Part shown: positions 10,134 to 17,641 of the stretch, piece by piece
Layout: each line of letters begins with the position of its first letter
How positions within the stretch are numbered: the stretch's first letter is position 1
DNA from: Planococcus halocryophilus
GTDB taxonomy: Bacteria; Bacillota; Bacilli; Bacillales_A; Planococcaceae
DNA: 64,000 nt
Assembly (NCBI RefSeq): GCF_022489025.1
Contig: NZ_JAKVTG010000001.1
Coordinates: 62,001 to 126,000 of the forward strand
Direction: 5' to 3'
The notes under the pieces: model-generated
Database searches by the model: none
The model's input: only the letters and a program-made list of their open reading frames with translations
What the model was told of the DNA's origin: nothing
Translations under genes and position numbers: made by a program

Positions 10134-11312
10134 ATGATGATTAACCAAGCGATAAAAAAAGCGATAAAAGAGAATAGCGATGAAATGATAAGTATCCGTC
10201 GCAAGCTTCATAGTGAGCCGGAATTATCATGGGAAGAGTTTCAAACTTCTCAATTCGTTTATGATTACTTAACGGAGCTTGGCATTGAAGCGCGTAAGAT
10301 GGAACCAACAGGTGTAGTAGCTGAGCTTAAAGGTGGTAAAGAAGGAAAAACTGTTGCGCTTAGAGCGGATATGGACGCACTGTCTGTTGAAGAACTAAAT
10401 ACAGATTTGGCGTACAAGTCCAAAGAGCTTGGCAAAATGCATGCATGTGGGCACGATGTTCACACAGCGATGCTTTTAACAGCGGCTAAATCGTTGGTCA
10501 GCATAAAAGATGAGATTTCAGGAAATGTTCGTTTTATCTTCCAGCCTGCTGAAGAAGTAGCGACGGGTGCAAAAGCGATGGTTGAGCAAGGTGCGGTAAA
10601 AGACGTTGATAATGTATTCGGTATTCATATTTGGTCTCAAAGTGAAACGGGTAAAATAGCATGTAATTCAGGACCAGCGTTTGCTTTTGCCGATATTTTT
10701 AAAATCCATTTTAAAGGTCAAGGTGGGCACGGTGCGATGCCTCAAGATTGTATTGATGCGGCAATTATTGCATCTTCATTTGTGATGAATGTCCAATCCG
10801 TTGTTTCACGTACGGTTAATCCCCAAAAGTCAGCAGTTGTGACAATTGGTAAAATGGTTGTGGGAACTCGCTTTAATATTATCGCTGAAAATGCGGATAT
10901 TGAAGGAACGGTGAGATGCTTTGATCCTGCGACACGTGATCATATCGAAAAGCAACTTAAGATCTATGCAGATCACACAGCTGCGATATACGGGGGAACT
11001 GCAGAAGTTGAATATATTCGCGGGACACAAGCCGTTATCAATGGAGAAGAAAGTGCACAATTAGTTCAAGAAGTGGCAATTGAAGCTTTTGGTGGAAATT
11101 CCCTTTATGTAGAAAAACCAACAATGGGTGGAGAAGATTTTTCGTTCTATTTAGACGAAGTTCCAGGGAGCTTTGCATTAGTAGGTAGTGGTAATGTAGA
11201 GAAAGATACACAGTGGGCACATCATCACGGGAAATTTAATGTAGATGAAGATGCGATGATAGTAGGTGCAGAACTTTATGCACAATATGCATGGTCTTTC
11301 TTAACTAAATAA
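10134..11312 (+). CDS. M20-family amidohydrolase (N-acyl amino acid / hippurate hydrolase type)
   Basis: 392-residue metallo-amidohydrolase that cleaves N-acyl or similar amide bonds in the cytoplasm. Metal and catalytic motifs visible are RADMDAL, MHACGHDVHTAML, FQPAEEVATGAKAM and the lid-domain stretch GQGGHGAMPQDCIDAA, with a late GGEDFSFYL. Length and motifs match the YxeP/AmhX/IAA-amino-acid hydrolase group. Two ATGs (10134, 10137) follow CGGAGGG. It lies 61 bases after the transporter gene and 20 before another M20 gene, suggesting one operon for a single catabolic route. Confidence 0.85.
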   Translation: MMINQAIKKAIKENSDEMISIRRKLHSEPELSWEEFQTSQFVYDYLTELGIEARKMEPTGVVAELKGGKEGKTVALRADMDALSVEELNTDLAYKSKELGKMHACGHDVHTAMLLTAAKSLVSIKDEISGNVRFIFQPAEEVATGAKAMVEQGAVKDVDNVFGIHIWSQSETGKIACNSGPAFAFADIFKIHFKGQGGHGAMPQDCIDAAIIASSFVMNVQSVVSRTVNPQKSAVVTIGKMVVGTRFNIIAENADIEGTVRCFDPATRDHIEKQLKIYADHTAAIYGGTAEVEYIRGTQAVINGEESAQLVQEVAIEAFGGNSLYVEKPTMGGEDFSFYLDEVPGSFALVGSGNVEKDTQWAHHHGKFNVDEDAMIVGAELYAQYAWSFLTK

Positions 11313-11332
11313 CTAGAAATAAGGAGGATATT

Positions 11333-12634
11333 ATGCAAAAAACAAATGACAACCCTTTGTATGAAGAGTTATTAAAAGATTATGATCATAAACTTAGTCA
11401 TTCAGGTATTAACGGGGAGCGTATTGCAAAACGATTATTCGAATTGTCTCAGATTGGTTTTGTTCAAGTGGGCGGTATAAAACGACCTGGCTTTTCGGAT
11501 GAAGAAAAAGCTGCGAAGGCACTTGTGAAAAAATGGATGAAAGAAGCGGGATTGAAGGTATCGGAAGATGGAGCGGGGAATGTTACAGCTCGCTTGGAAG
11601 GGTTGCAAAAAACTCCAGCTATAGCTTCTGGCTCCCATGTAGACAGCGTTCCGAATGGCGGTAACTTTGACGGTCCACTTGGTGTTTTGTCGGCACTTGA
11701 AGTAGTAGAATCGTGGAAAGAAACAGGCTATACTCCTAACAAACCTTACGAAGTTATCGTTTTTTCAGATGAAGAAGGATCGCGTTTTAATAGTGGACTA
11801 ACAGGGAGTCAAGCGATGATTGGTGCGATTTCTGATGAAGAAATCGCACAGCTCCGTGATTATAATGGAGATACTTTAGAACAAGTTTTATCTCATTATG
11901 GCAGCACAATCGAATCTTTCAAAGCGGCTAAACGTGACTTGACGGAATTAGAATTGTTCGTAGAAGTACACATTGAACAAGGCAAAAAACTTGAACAAGC
12001 CAATCAACCAGTTGGAATCGTAAATGGAATTGCTGGACCAGCATGGCTTAAAGTTATATTTGACGGTGAAGCTGGACATGCGGGGAATACACCGATGATT
12101 GGAAGAAAAGACTGTTTAGTAGCAGCAGCAGAATTTCTTCAATCGATTCCAGAATTTCCAAAAGCAATAAATAAAACTGCAGTTGCCACGGTTGGGAAAT
12201 TAGAAGTGTTTCCAAATGGAGCAAATGTCATACCTGAAAAAGTAGAAATGCTTGTTGATATTCGAGACATAAATGAAGAACCGAGAGATCTTTTAATTGA
12301 TCAATTAATCGAGCAAGCAAAAAAAGTGGCAATGAAACATGAGATACATGCAACGACCAAGTTAAATACCCGCATCAAACCTGTTCCTATCGCTAATGAT
12401 TTACAAAATCGTCTTGCGACTTCTTTAAACAAATTGGAAATCACCCCAACTTACATTCCGAGTGGGGCCGGCCATGATGCAATGAATCTTGGTCGAACAA
12501 TCCCAGTTGCCATGCTTTTTGTTAGAAGTAAAGATGGGATTAGTCACAATCCGAAAGAATGGTCTAGTTTAAGTGATTGTGTAATGGGAATTCACGTCTT
12601 GAAAGATTTTATAGAAGATGCAATGAAACGATAA
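11333..12634 (+). CDS. Zn-dependent hydrolase, N-carbamoyl-L-amino acid / allantoate amidohydrolase type
   Basis: 433 residues of the M20 subfamily containing HyuC/AmaB and allantoate amidohydrolase. Metal ligands are seen in GSHVDSVPNGGNFDGPLG, VIVFSDEEGSRF and FVEVHIEQG; the dimer domain has GEAGHAGNTPM; the last His is in RSKDGISHNPKEW. Such enzymes hydrolyse N-carbamoyl-L-amino acids, allantoate or ureidoglycine. AAGGAGG precedes the ATG. No hydantoinase or allantoinase lies nearby, so the substrate is open. Last gene of the transporter-amidohydrolase cluster, ending at a strong terminator. Confidence 0.85.
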   Translation: MQKTNDNPLYEELLKDYDHKLSHSGINGERIAKRLFELSQIGFVQVGGIKRPGFSDEEKAAKALVKKWMKEAGLKVSEDGAGNVTARLEGLQKTPAIASGSHVDSVPNGGNFDGPLGVLSALEVVESWKETGYTPNKPYEVIVFSDEEGSRFNSGLTGSQAMIGAISDEEIAQLRDYNGDTLEQVLSHYGSTIESFKAAKRDLTELELFVEVHIEQGKKLEQANQPVGIVNGIAGPAWLKVIFDGEAGHAGNTPMIGRKDCLVAAAEFLQSIPEFPKAINKTAVATVGKLEVFPNGANVIPEKVEMLVDIRDINEEPRDLLIDQLIEQAKKVAMKHEIHATTKLNTRIKPVPIANDLQNRLATSLNKLEITPTYIPSGAGHDAMNLGRTIPVAMLFVRSKDGISHNPKEWSSLSDCVMGIHVLKDFIEDAMKR

Positions 12635-12660
12635 GGTAATCATCTTTATCATTTAAATAT

Positions 12661-12695
12661 AAAAACAGGAAAAGAATTTTCTTTTCCTGTTTTTT
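12661..12695 (+). terminator. Terminator after amidohydrolase cluster
   Basis: Inverted repeat 12661-12676 / 12679-12694, A-run on the left and six T on the right: a classic intrinsic terminator. Confidence 0.85.
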
Positions 12696-12882
12696 GTTGT
12701 GTAAAAGACTCTAAGTACTAGATTTGAGGAGACTATCGATAACCATAAAATGGGATTTTAATATGTAATTTTGGAATTATCAGTACTAAATGAAATAGTA
12801 TGTATATTTTGAAAAAGAGAGGGTATAGATAAAATAAGTAATACGTGTATACCCTTGGGCTGTAATATTCGGAGGTGGTTAG

Positions 12883-13182
12883 GTGAAGGTGATGGAAAAT
12901 CAGGTGGAAAACAAAACAAATGTATTTTCAGAAGAGAAAATATTAAATGATTGCCGGGAATACTTTTCATCAGAAACTGAAAAAATAACAGAAGTTGGAG
13001 AAAGATTTATTCAGTATTTTTTAAAAAATGCTTCAAAAGAAGGTGTGCTTTTTAAAACGATTAAAGAAATTACGACCGATATTAACATCTCGCATCAAAC
13101 ATTAACTAAAGTATTAAAAATATTAGAGTCAAAAGAAATTATTTATCGAAGAAACGGGATTATCGGATTATGGAAAGAATAA
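12883..13182 (+). CDS. Small winged-helix DNA-binding protein
   Basis: 99 residues, opening with GTG 7 bases after GGAGGTGG. The C-terminal half, about residues 45-99, reads as a winged helix: IKEITTDINISHQTLTKVLKILESKEIIYRRNGIIGLWK, where the HQTLTKVLKIL segment would be the recognition helix and RRNGIIGL the wing. The N-terminal part (EKILNDCREYFSSETEKITEVGERFIQYFL) is helical and may serve dimerisation. Likely a transcription regulator; the target is unknown, though an envelope gene group starts 290 bases downstream. Strongly AT-rich, unlike the housekeeping genes. It has its own terminator. Confidence 0.6.
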   Translation: MKVMENQVENKTNVFSEEKILNDCREYFSSETEKITEVGERFIQYFLKNASKEGVLFKTIKEITTDINISHQTLTKVLKILESKEIIYRRNGIIGLWKE

Positions 13183-13184
13183 CG

Positions 13185-13220
13185 AAAAGCATCTCTCAGC
13201 TATCTGAGAGATGCTTTTTT
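13185..13220 (+). terminator. Terminator after winged-helix gene
   Basis: Perfect 15-bp stem (13185-13199 / 13204-13218), 4-base loop, followed by T residues. The next ~250 bases to the Wzz-like gene are very AT-rich; a TATAAT at 13410-13415 is a possible -10 element for that operon. Confidence 0.85.
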
Positions 13221-13474
13221 GGTTTCTGTTTGTAACAAAGGAAAAATTAAAAAACAAAACAGTTGTTTATAAGCTTTATTACCCATTTTTATTAAAAATT
13301 AAATGATTTTATTTGAGTCTTTAGCCTAATTACTTATATATAAAACTAAATATTTAAAAAATATACGTAAAAGAGTAGATAGAACCACTCAAGTATGATA
13401 TAAATGAACTATAATAATCTGAATTTTTAGAAATAAGAGGAAAATTAACGCTTTCGACCAAGGAGGAGACTATA

Positions 13475-14137
13475 ATGAATGATTTGAAAGTCATAAAACA
13501 TACGTTGGTAGGTTATAAAAAACGAATTTATTTTGTAATCAGCTTTACTTTTTGTCTAATGCTTACAACGTTGTTCATTTTTATTTTTTTTGTAAACCCC
13601 GAGTATCAATCTACTAGTCAGTTATTAATTGGAGAAGCTTCCACAATCTCGCATGTAGAAAAAGAAAATAATCAGGTGGACTCTCCGATGATGGAAGCCT
13701 ATGCTACTTTTCTCAAAAGTCCAGAAGTGTTGGAGAAAGTAAATGAAAAGCTAAAGCTTTCAAATTCAGTCTCCGACCTTCGTAAACAAGTACATGTTAG
13801 CTATATCGATAACTCTCCAGTGTTAACAATCACCATTTTTTCACACAATAAAAATGAATCAAGTAAAATCGCCAATACGCTGGCAGTAGTTTTTCAGGAA
13901 AAAGTAAATACTTCACTGCAAGTCGATCATGTCAACGTTATTTCTTTGGCGCAAGCGGTAGGGGAAAGTAGGAAACCTAGTCAAAGTGCAATCATAATTT
14001 ATACAGCCATCGTGACATTTATCGGAATTGTGTTCAGTATTCTTTTAATTTTTGGCATCAAAGTGATAAAGAATGCAGTAAGTAGAGATAGGGAAGTAGG
14101 AAAAAGAGAGCAACAATTACAAACAGTTTTCAAATGA
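13475..14137 (+). CDS. Wzz/YveK-like polysaccharide chain-length protein
   Basis: 220 residues with a membrane helix near residues 20-42, an external domain, and a second helix near residues 168-193. This two-helix layout with an early FFVNPEYQSTSQLLIGE and a mid-protein MMEAYATFLKSPEVLEKV matches the Wzz domain of polysaccharide co-polymerases and transmembrane kinase activators. In Bacillales such proteins usually pair with a BY-kinase and glycosyltransferases; none follow here, so it is an orphan. AAGGAGGAG precedes the ATG. It heads a tight group with a FemAB-like protein and an unknown protein. Confidence 0.75.
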   Translation: MNDLKVIKHTLVGYKKRIYFVISFTFCLMLTTLFIFIFFVNPEYQSTSQLLIGEASTISHVEKENNQVDSPMMEAYATFLKSPEVLEKVNEKLKLSNSVSDLRKQVHVSYIDNSPVLTITIFSHNKNESSKIANTLAVVFQEKVNTSLQVDHVNVISLAQAVGESRKPSQSAIIIYTAIVTFIGIVFSILLIFGIKVIKNAVSRDREVGKREQQLQTVFK

Positions 14138-14156
14138 TTTTCAAGGTGAAGTAGGG

Positions 14157-15179
14157 GTGGAATGGATGTATGAGCTGATATCGATACAAGAGCGTAGTCG
14201 CTGGAAAAAAATTCTTGATACTTTACACATCACAGATATTTATTATACAAATCAATATTTTTTGGGAGCTCTTAAATTAGATCCAGGTGAAGCATTGCTT
14301 TTTCATTATAAGGATGGCGATGGCGAGGTAGTCTATCCCTTTATTAAAAGGCAAGTGAGCGAGGAAGGAGCTCCTTTGTATGATGTTACGACTCCCTTTG
14401 GATATGGGGGACCACTACTGAAAGCAGAACACAATCGGGCAAATTTAGCTGCTAATTTCAGAGAAGCCTTTCGAACATATTGTCAAAGTGAAAAAATTAT
14501 TGCTGAATATATACGTTTTCATCCTTTAAAAGAGAATGCTCATGTCTTTCAAAGTTATTTGAAAGTTTCTCCATTATTTGAAACCTACACAATTAACTTA
14601 AAAGATAAAGAGACACCTTTTGAAAAAAATCAATTAAGCAATAGTAGTGAATATGAAAACAGTACGAATTTAGTAGTGAAAAAGCTAGGGACAGTAAGAC
14701 ATATGTTTGAATTTCTAGTACTGTACTATGCAGCTGCAAGAAGAAGAGAGGAAGCGGATAGCTACTACTTTTTCACAAACGATTATTTTGAAACCTTAAT
14801 AAGTTCAATGGGATCAGATCTCCATCTATTTGGTGCATATCACGAAGACAAGCTAGTATCAGCTTGTTATGTGCTTGCAATGGGAGATACCATTTTTTAT
14901 CATCTTGAAGGCAGTGTATCTGATGAGTATAGCGAAGAGACAATGCAGATATTATTATTGAAAATTGCAGAATGGGGCGAAGAAAACTATTATTCGTTTT
15001 TTCATCTAGGTGGAGACTTCCAAGACGATGTGAATCATGAGAAACAATTGAAAAAAGAAATTGGTAATTGTGAATCTAGCATGTTTTATATCGGTCAACA
15101 AATACACGATCAACGAACCTATGATAGCTTAGTGTCGGTCGAAGATGAAGATATTATTCGTAGATATAGAAACATCTAA
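14157..15179 (+). CDS. FemAB/GNAT-fold acyl-transferase-like protein
   Basis: 340 residues resembling the GNAT-fold proteins related to FemAB aminoacyltransferases and exopolysaccharide acetyltransferases. Seen: an N-terminal half with VTTPFGYGGPLL, and a C-terminal acyl-transfer-like domain with LHLFGAYHEDKLVSACYVLAMGD and FFHLGGDFQDD, equivalent to the LGGG region of the family. It probably modifies a cell-wall or polysaccharide precursor at the cytoplasmic face. The GTG at 14157 follows AAGGTGA by 7 bases; an ATG at 14166 is an alternative. Lies 19 bases after the Wzz-like gene, consistent with one envelope operon. Confidence 0.65.
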   Translation: MEWMYELISIQERSRWKKILDTLHITDIYYTNQYFLGALKLDPGEALLFHYKDGDGEVVYPFIKRQVSEEGAPLYDVTTPFGYGGPLLKAEHNRANLAANFREAFRTYCQSEKIIAEYIRFHPLKENAHVFQSYLKVSPLFETYTINLKDKETPFEKNQLSNSSEYENSTNLVVKKLGTVRHMFEFLVLYYAAARRREEADSYYFFTNDYFETLISSMGSDLHLFGAYHEDKLVSACYVLAMGDTIFYHLEGSVSDEYSEETMQILLLKIAEWGEENYYSFFHLGGDFQDDVNHEKQLKKEIGNCESSMFYIGQQIHDQRTYDSLVSVEDEDIIRRYRNI

Positions 15180-15200
15180 TTATTCCAAGGAGGGCTAATC

Positions 15201-15680
15201 ATGAAATATATGCAATATAAAGGTGTAGTAGAAAGAGAATATAAAAAGTCATTAAGAAAAATTATGCATGAAATATGTGTAGTGGAAGGGTTAAATTCTT
15301 CGCTCGGAGCAAAAAAACTAGGTGTCGCAAAAGAAATTTTTGTTTTTTGGAGAAGTTTTTATCGGTTAGATCGAAACCAACAACTATTTGATCAAAGCGT
15401 TAATGATATCGATCAAATGAAATTTTTATATTTAAATGAAGCAAAAACTATAGACTTAAAACGTCCATTGCAACATGATGATAAACAATCGCTTGAAGGT
15501 CTTGAGGAATTAGTTGGTAGAATGGTAGAGTATTATAAGTGTGTGCACGCTGAAAGCAACGGGCTTGCGAAAGATACAGGAAACTTACCATTATATGAAT
15601 TTGTACAGGAGCTACTTGGAGATTATAAGAGTGGGCATTTATTGATGGAAGTAGAGAGTCAAAAGAAAAAAGCACAATAG
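15201..15680 (+). CDS. Hypothetical protein
   Basis: 159 residues, not recognised. Soluble, highly charged and mostly helical in appearance; the segment ICVVEGLNSSLGAKKLGVAKEIFVFWRSFYR could hold a helix-turn-helix, but this is weak. AAGGAGGG precedes the ATG by 7 bases, and the gene is 21 bases after the FemAB-like gene, so it is probably translated with that operon. It ends 1 base before the next ATG. Confidence 0.6.
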   Translation: MKYMQYKGVVEREYKKSLRKIMHEICVVEGLNSSLGAKKLGVAKEIFVFWRSFYRLDRNQQLFDQSVNDIDQMKFLYLNEAKTIDLKRPLQHDDKQSLEGLEELVGRMVEYYKCVHAESNGLAKDTGNLPLYEFVQELLGDYKSGHLLMEVESQKKKAQ

Positions 15681-15681
15681 G

Positions 15682-16035
15682 ATGGATGAAGAAATGCAGA
15701 CCTTCACTGAAAAAGCATTAAATATCATAAAACAAATTCCAGCAGGCAAAATTATGACGTATGGGCAAGTGGCTGCGACAGCTGGTAGTCCTAGGGCAGC
15801 TAGACAAGTGACGAGAATCCTCCATAGCATGAGTGATAGGCATAACTTACCTTGGCATAGAATTGTCAATAAGCAAGGTCAAATTGCAATTAGCGATGAA
15901 GAAGCGCAGTTTTTCCAAAGAAAATCGCTTCAAGAAGAAGGTGTAGAAGTCGATTCTAATAATCAGATTGATTTAGAACGGTTTCGCTTTGAACCTTTAG
16001 AGAAGATAGTAGATGAAAGTCAGTGCGATCATTAA
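15682..16035 (+). CDS. Alkyltransferase-like (ATL) protein, MGMT family
   Basis: 117 residues covering the DNA-binding domain of O6-methylguanine-DNA methyltransferases: IPAGKIMTYGQVAATAGSPRAARQV (HTH with the Arg finger region) and then PWHRIVNKQGQI. In true methyltransferases this motif is PCHR; here Trp replaces the reactive Cys, which is the hallmark of ATL proteins. ATLs bind O6-alkylguanine, flip it out and hand the lesion to nucleotide excision repair instead of repairing it. The gene begins one base after the preceding hypothetical gene; ATG at 15694 is an alternative start. The following ~290 bases hold no convincing gene. Confidence 0.85.
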   Translation: MDEEMQTFTEKALNIIKQIPAGKIMTYGQVAATAGSPRAARQVTRILHSMSDRHNLPWHRIVNKQGQIAISDEEAQFFQRKSLQEEGVEVDSNNQIDLERFRFEPLEKIVDESQCDH

Positions 16036-16322
16036 AAAGTAAATCATGAAATATTAATAATGTAAATGAGGGCCAATTCGCTTATGAGTTTGCCTTTTTC
16101 TTTTGTTTGCTATCTGAACGAGCAAGTTGTTACGAACCTAATAAAAATTGACGGAAAAATTTGGGATAATAATCACCAGACTTTTTATTTAGATCTCAAG
16201 ATGCTTTTTATTACCATAAATTTCAATTTTAAAAGTGGGAAATCTGTCAAAATGTTTATAGATTTTAAGAGAAAGGGTATAGAATACAATCATGATGTGA
16301 TCAAATAGAGAAGAGGGAAAAC

Positions 16323-17057
16323 ATGGCGAAGAAAGACAAGCCGGTAATCGGTATAACTGCACGAGTAGAAGAAAACCAAACCTATTCGCTCGATCCTGTA
16401 TATGGGAGAGCAATTTTACGCGCAGGAGGATTGCCGTTAATAGTCCCGATTGTGGATGAGGAAGATATTCCGCTGTTGTGCGAAAGGTTAGATGGCTTGA
16501 TTGTTACCGGTGGTGGGGATATTAACCCAACATTATATGGAGAAGAACCGCATGTAAAACTGGGAGCTGTTTATCCCGGAAGTGATAAGTACGAAAAAGA
16601 ACTAATATTAAAGTTTCTAGAGTTAGACAAACCATTTATCGGCATGTGCCGAGGGTTACAGATGTTTAATGTTTCATTAGGGGGCACTAATTATCAAGAT
16701 TTAGAATCTCAATTTGAAGGCGAACTACATCAACACAAACAAAAAGCGATGCGAACGCATCGAACACACTCTGTAATTTTAGAAGATGACAGTTTATTAT
16801 ATGATATTATGAAAGAGAAAAAATTTAACGTAAATTCTTTCCATCATCAAGGAGTAAAAGATGTTTCGCCACAGCTTACTGTAGCTGCTCATGCTGCTGA
16901 TGGATTAGTTGAAGCATTGGAAAGTAGACACCATCAGTTTGCTATGGGAATTCAATGGCATCCAGAAGAATTTGCTCTTCAAGGTGATGAAGCTTCAATG
17001 AATATTTTTAAACGGTTTGTTGAAGAGTGTTTAGTAGATAAAAAACAAAATCAATAA
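16323..17057 (+). CDS. Class I glutamine-amidotransferase-like hydrolase (gamma-glutamyl-GABA hydrolase type)
   Basis: 244 residues of the C26 peptidase group. Catalytic Cys lies in FIGMCRGLQMFNVSLGGT and the His-Glu pair in GIQWHPEEF; the oxyanion region LDGLIVTGGGDINPTLYG is also clear. Members such as PuuD cleave gamma-glutamyl amide bonds (for example gamma-glutamyl-GABA) in polyamine breakdown. No other polyamine genes are adjacent, so the substrate is inferred. GAGGGAAA precedes the ATG. Converges on the repeat-peptide locus across a shared terminator. Confidence 0.8.
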   Translation: MAKKDKPVIGITARVEENQTYSLDPVYGRAILRAGGLPLIVPIVDEEDIPLLCERLDGLIVTGGGDINPTLYGEEPHVKLGAVYPGSDKYEKELILKFLELDKPFIGMCRGLQMFNVSLGGTNYQDLESQFEGELHQHKQKAMRTHRTHSVILEDDSLLYDIMKEKKFNVNSFHHQGVKDVSPQLTVAAHAADGLVEALESRHHQFAMGIQWHPEEFALQGDEASMNIFKRFVEECLVDKKQNQ

Positions 17058-17059
17058 AA

Positions 17060-17098
17060 AGAAGGAAGTTGCTTAAAGTACAAGCAACTTCCTTTTTG
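17060..17098. terminator. Bidirectional terminator between hydrolase and repeat-peptide gene
   Basis: Perfect 13-bp stem (17062-17074 / 17082-17094), loop of 7, flanked by AAAA and TTTT. It closes both the rightward hydrolase gene and the leftward regulator-peptide operon. Confidence 0.9.
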
Positions 17099-17108
17099 TA
17101 TGGAGAAA

Positions 17109-17636
17109 TTATAATTTTGAAGATTCAACAGCCCAAGGCTCAGGAACACGAGCTTGAACAGCAACTTCAGTGCCAGTAGCCCAAGGCTCAGGAACACGAG
17201 CTTGAACAGCAACTTCAGTGCCAGTAGCCCAAGGCTCAGGAACACGAGCTTGAACAGCAACTTCAGTGCCAATAGCCCAAGGCTCAGGAACGCGAGCTTG
17301 AACAGCAACTTCAGTGCCAGTAGCCCAAGGCTCAGGAACGCGAGCTTGAACAGCAACTTCAGTGCCAATAGCCCAAGGCTCAGGAACGCGAGCTTGAACA
17401 GCAACTTCAGTGCCAGTAGCCCAAGGCTCAGGAACGCGAGCTTGAACAGCAACTTCAGTGCCAGTAGCCCAAGGCTCAGGAACACGAGCTTGAACAGCAA
17501 CTTCAGTGCCAGTAGCCCAAGGCTCAGGAACGCGAGCTTGAACAGCAACTTCATTTTCAGGACTTAAATTATTACCAAGAGATAAACTGCTGATTGCTAG
17601 AACTGAGAAAAATAAAATAGTGATACCTTTTTTCAT
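17109..17636 (-). CDS. Secreted repeat precursor, candidate multi-copy signalling pro-peptide
   Basis: 175 residues. MKK, then a hydrophobic stretch (GITILFFSVLAISSLSL) resembles a Sec signal peptide; a short linker NNLSPEN follows; the rest is eight tandem units EVAVQARVPEPWATGT plus a ninth ending AVESSKL. Units 4 and 6 have Ile instead of Thr. Each unit contains ARVPEPW, with Arg in second position as in Phr peptides and like Lys in NprX (SKPDIVG). The start is the ATG at 17636: GGGGAG lies 8 bases upstream, whereas an in-frame GTG at 17645 abuts that site. The regulator gene's TGA is 5 bases before this ATG, so the two are coupled. Role as a quorum-sensing precursor is inference from architecture; a repetitive secreted structural peptide is the alternative. 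Confidence 0.8.
   Translation of the reverse strand: MKKGITILFFSVLAISSLSLGNNLSPENEVAVQARVPEPWATGTEVAVQARVPEPWATGTEVAVQARVPEPWATGTEVAVQARVPEPWAIGTEVAVQARVPEPWATGTEVAVQARVPEPWAIGTEVAVQARVPEPWATGTEVAVQARVPEPWATGTEVAVQARVPEPWAVESSKL
17130..17552 (-). repeat. 48-bp in-frame tandem repeat array, nine copies
   Basis: Eight 48-bp units (17169-17552) and a ninth 39-bp core (17130-17168), read leftward. Copies are nearly identical; variable sites include the Thr/Ile codon (ACT/ATT; Ile in units 4 and 6) and a silent Arg codon change (CGT in units 2, 7, 8, 9; CGC in the others). The mosaic of variants suggests duplication and recombination between units. It is coding, has no spacers and is not a CRISPR array. 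Confidence 0.97.
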
Positions 17637-17641
17637 TACAT

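Noticed and set aside
16066-16308. 80-residue ORF before the glutamine-amidotransferase-like gene
   Set aside because: No ribosome site, no family-like features and unusual composition; probably chance in an AT-rich gap.
17130-17552. Regular 48-bp repeats as a possible CRISPR array
   Set aside because: Units are directly adjacent with no unique spacers and keep one reading frame with signal peptide and ribosome site; no cas genes.
17051-17567. Long ORFs in other frames through the repeat array (17154-17567 rightward, 17051-17554 leftward)
   Set aside because: They arise because a 48-bp unit without stops is open in several frames; they lack ribosome sites and signal sequence and give meaningless repeats.
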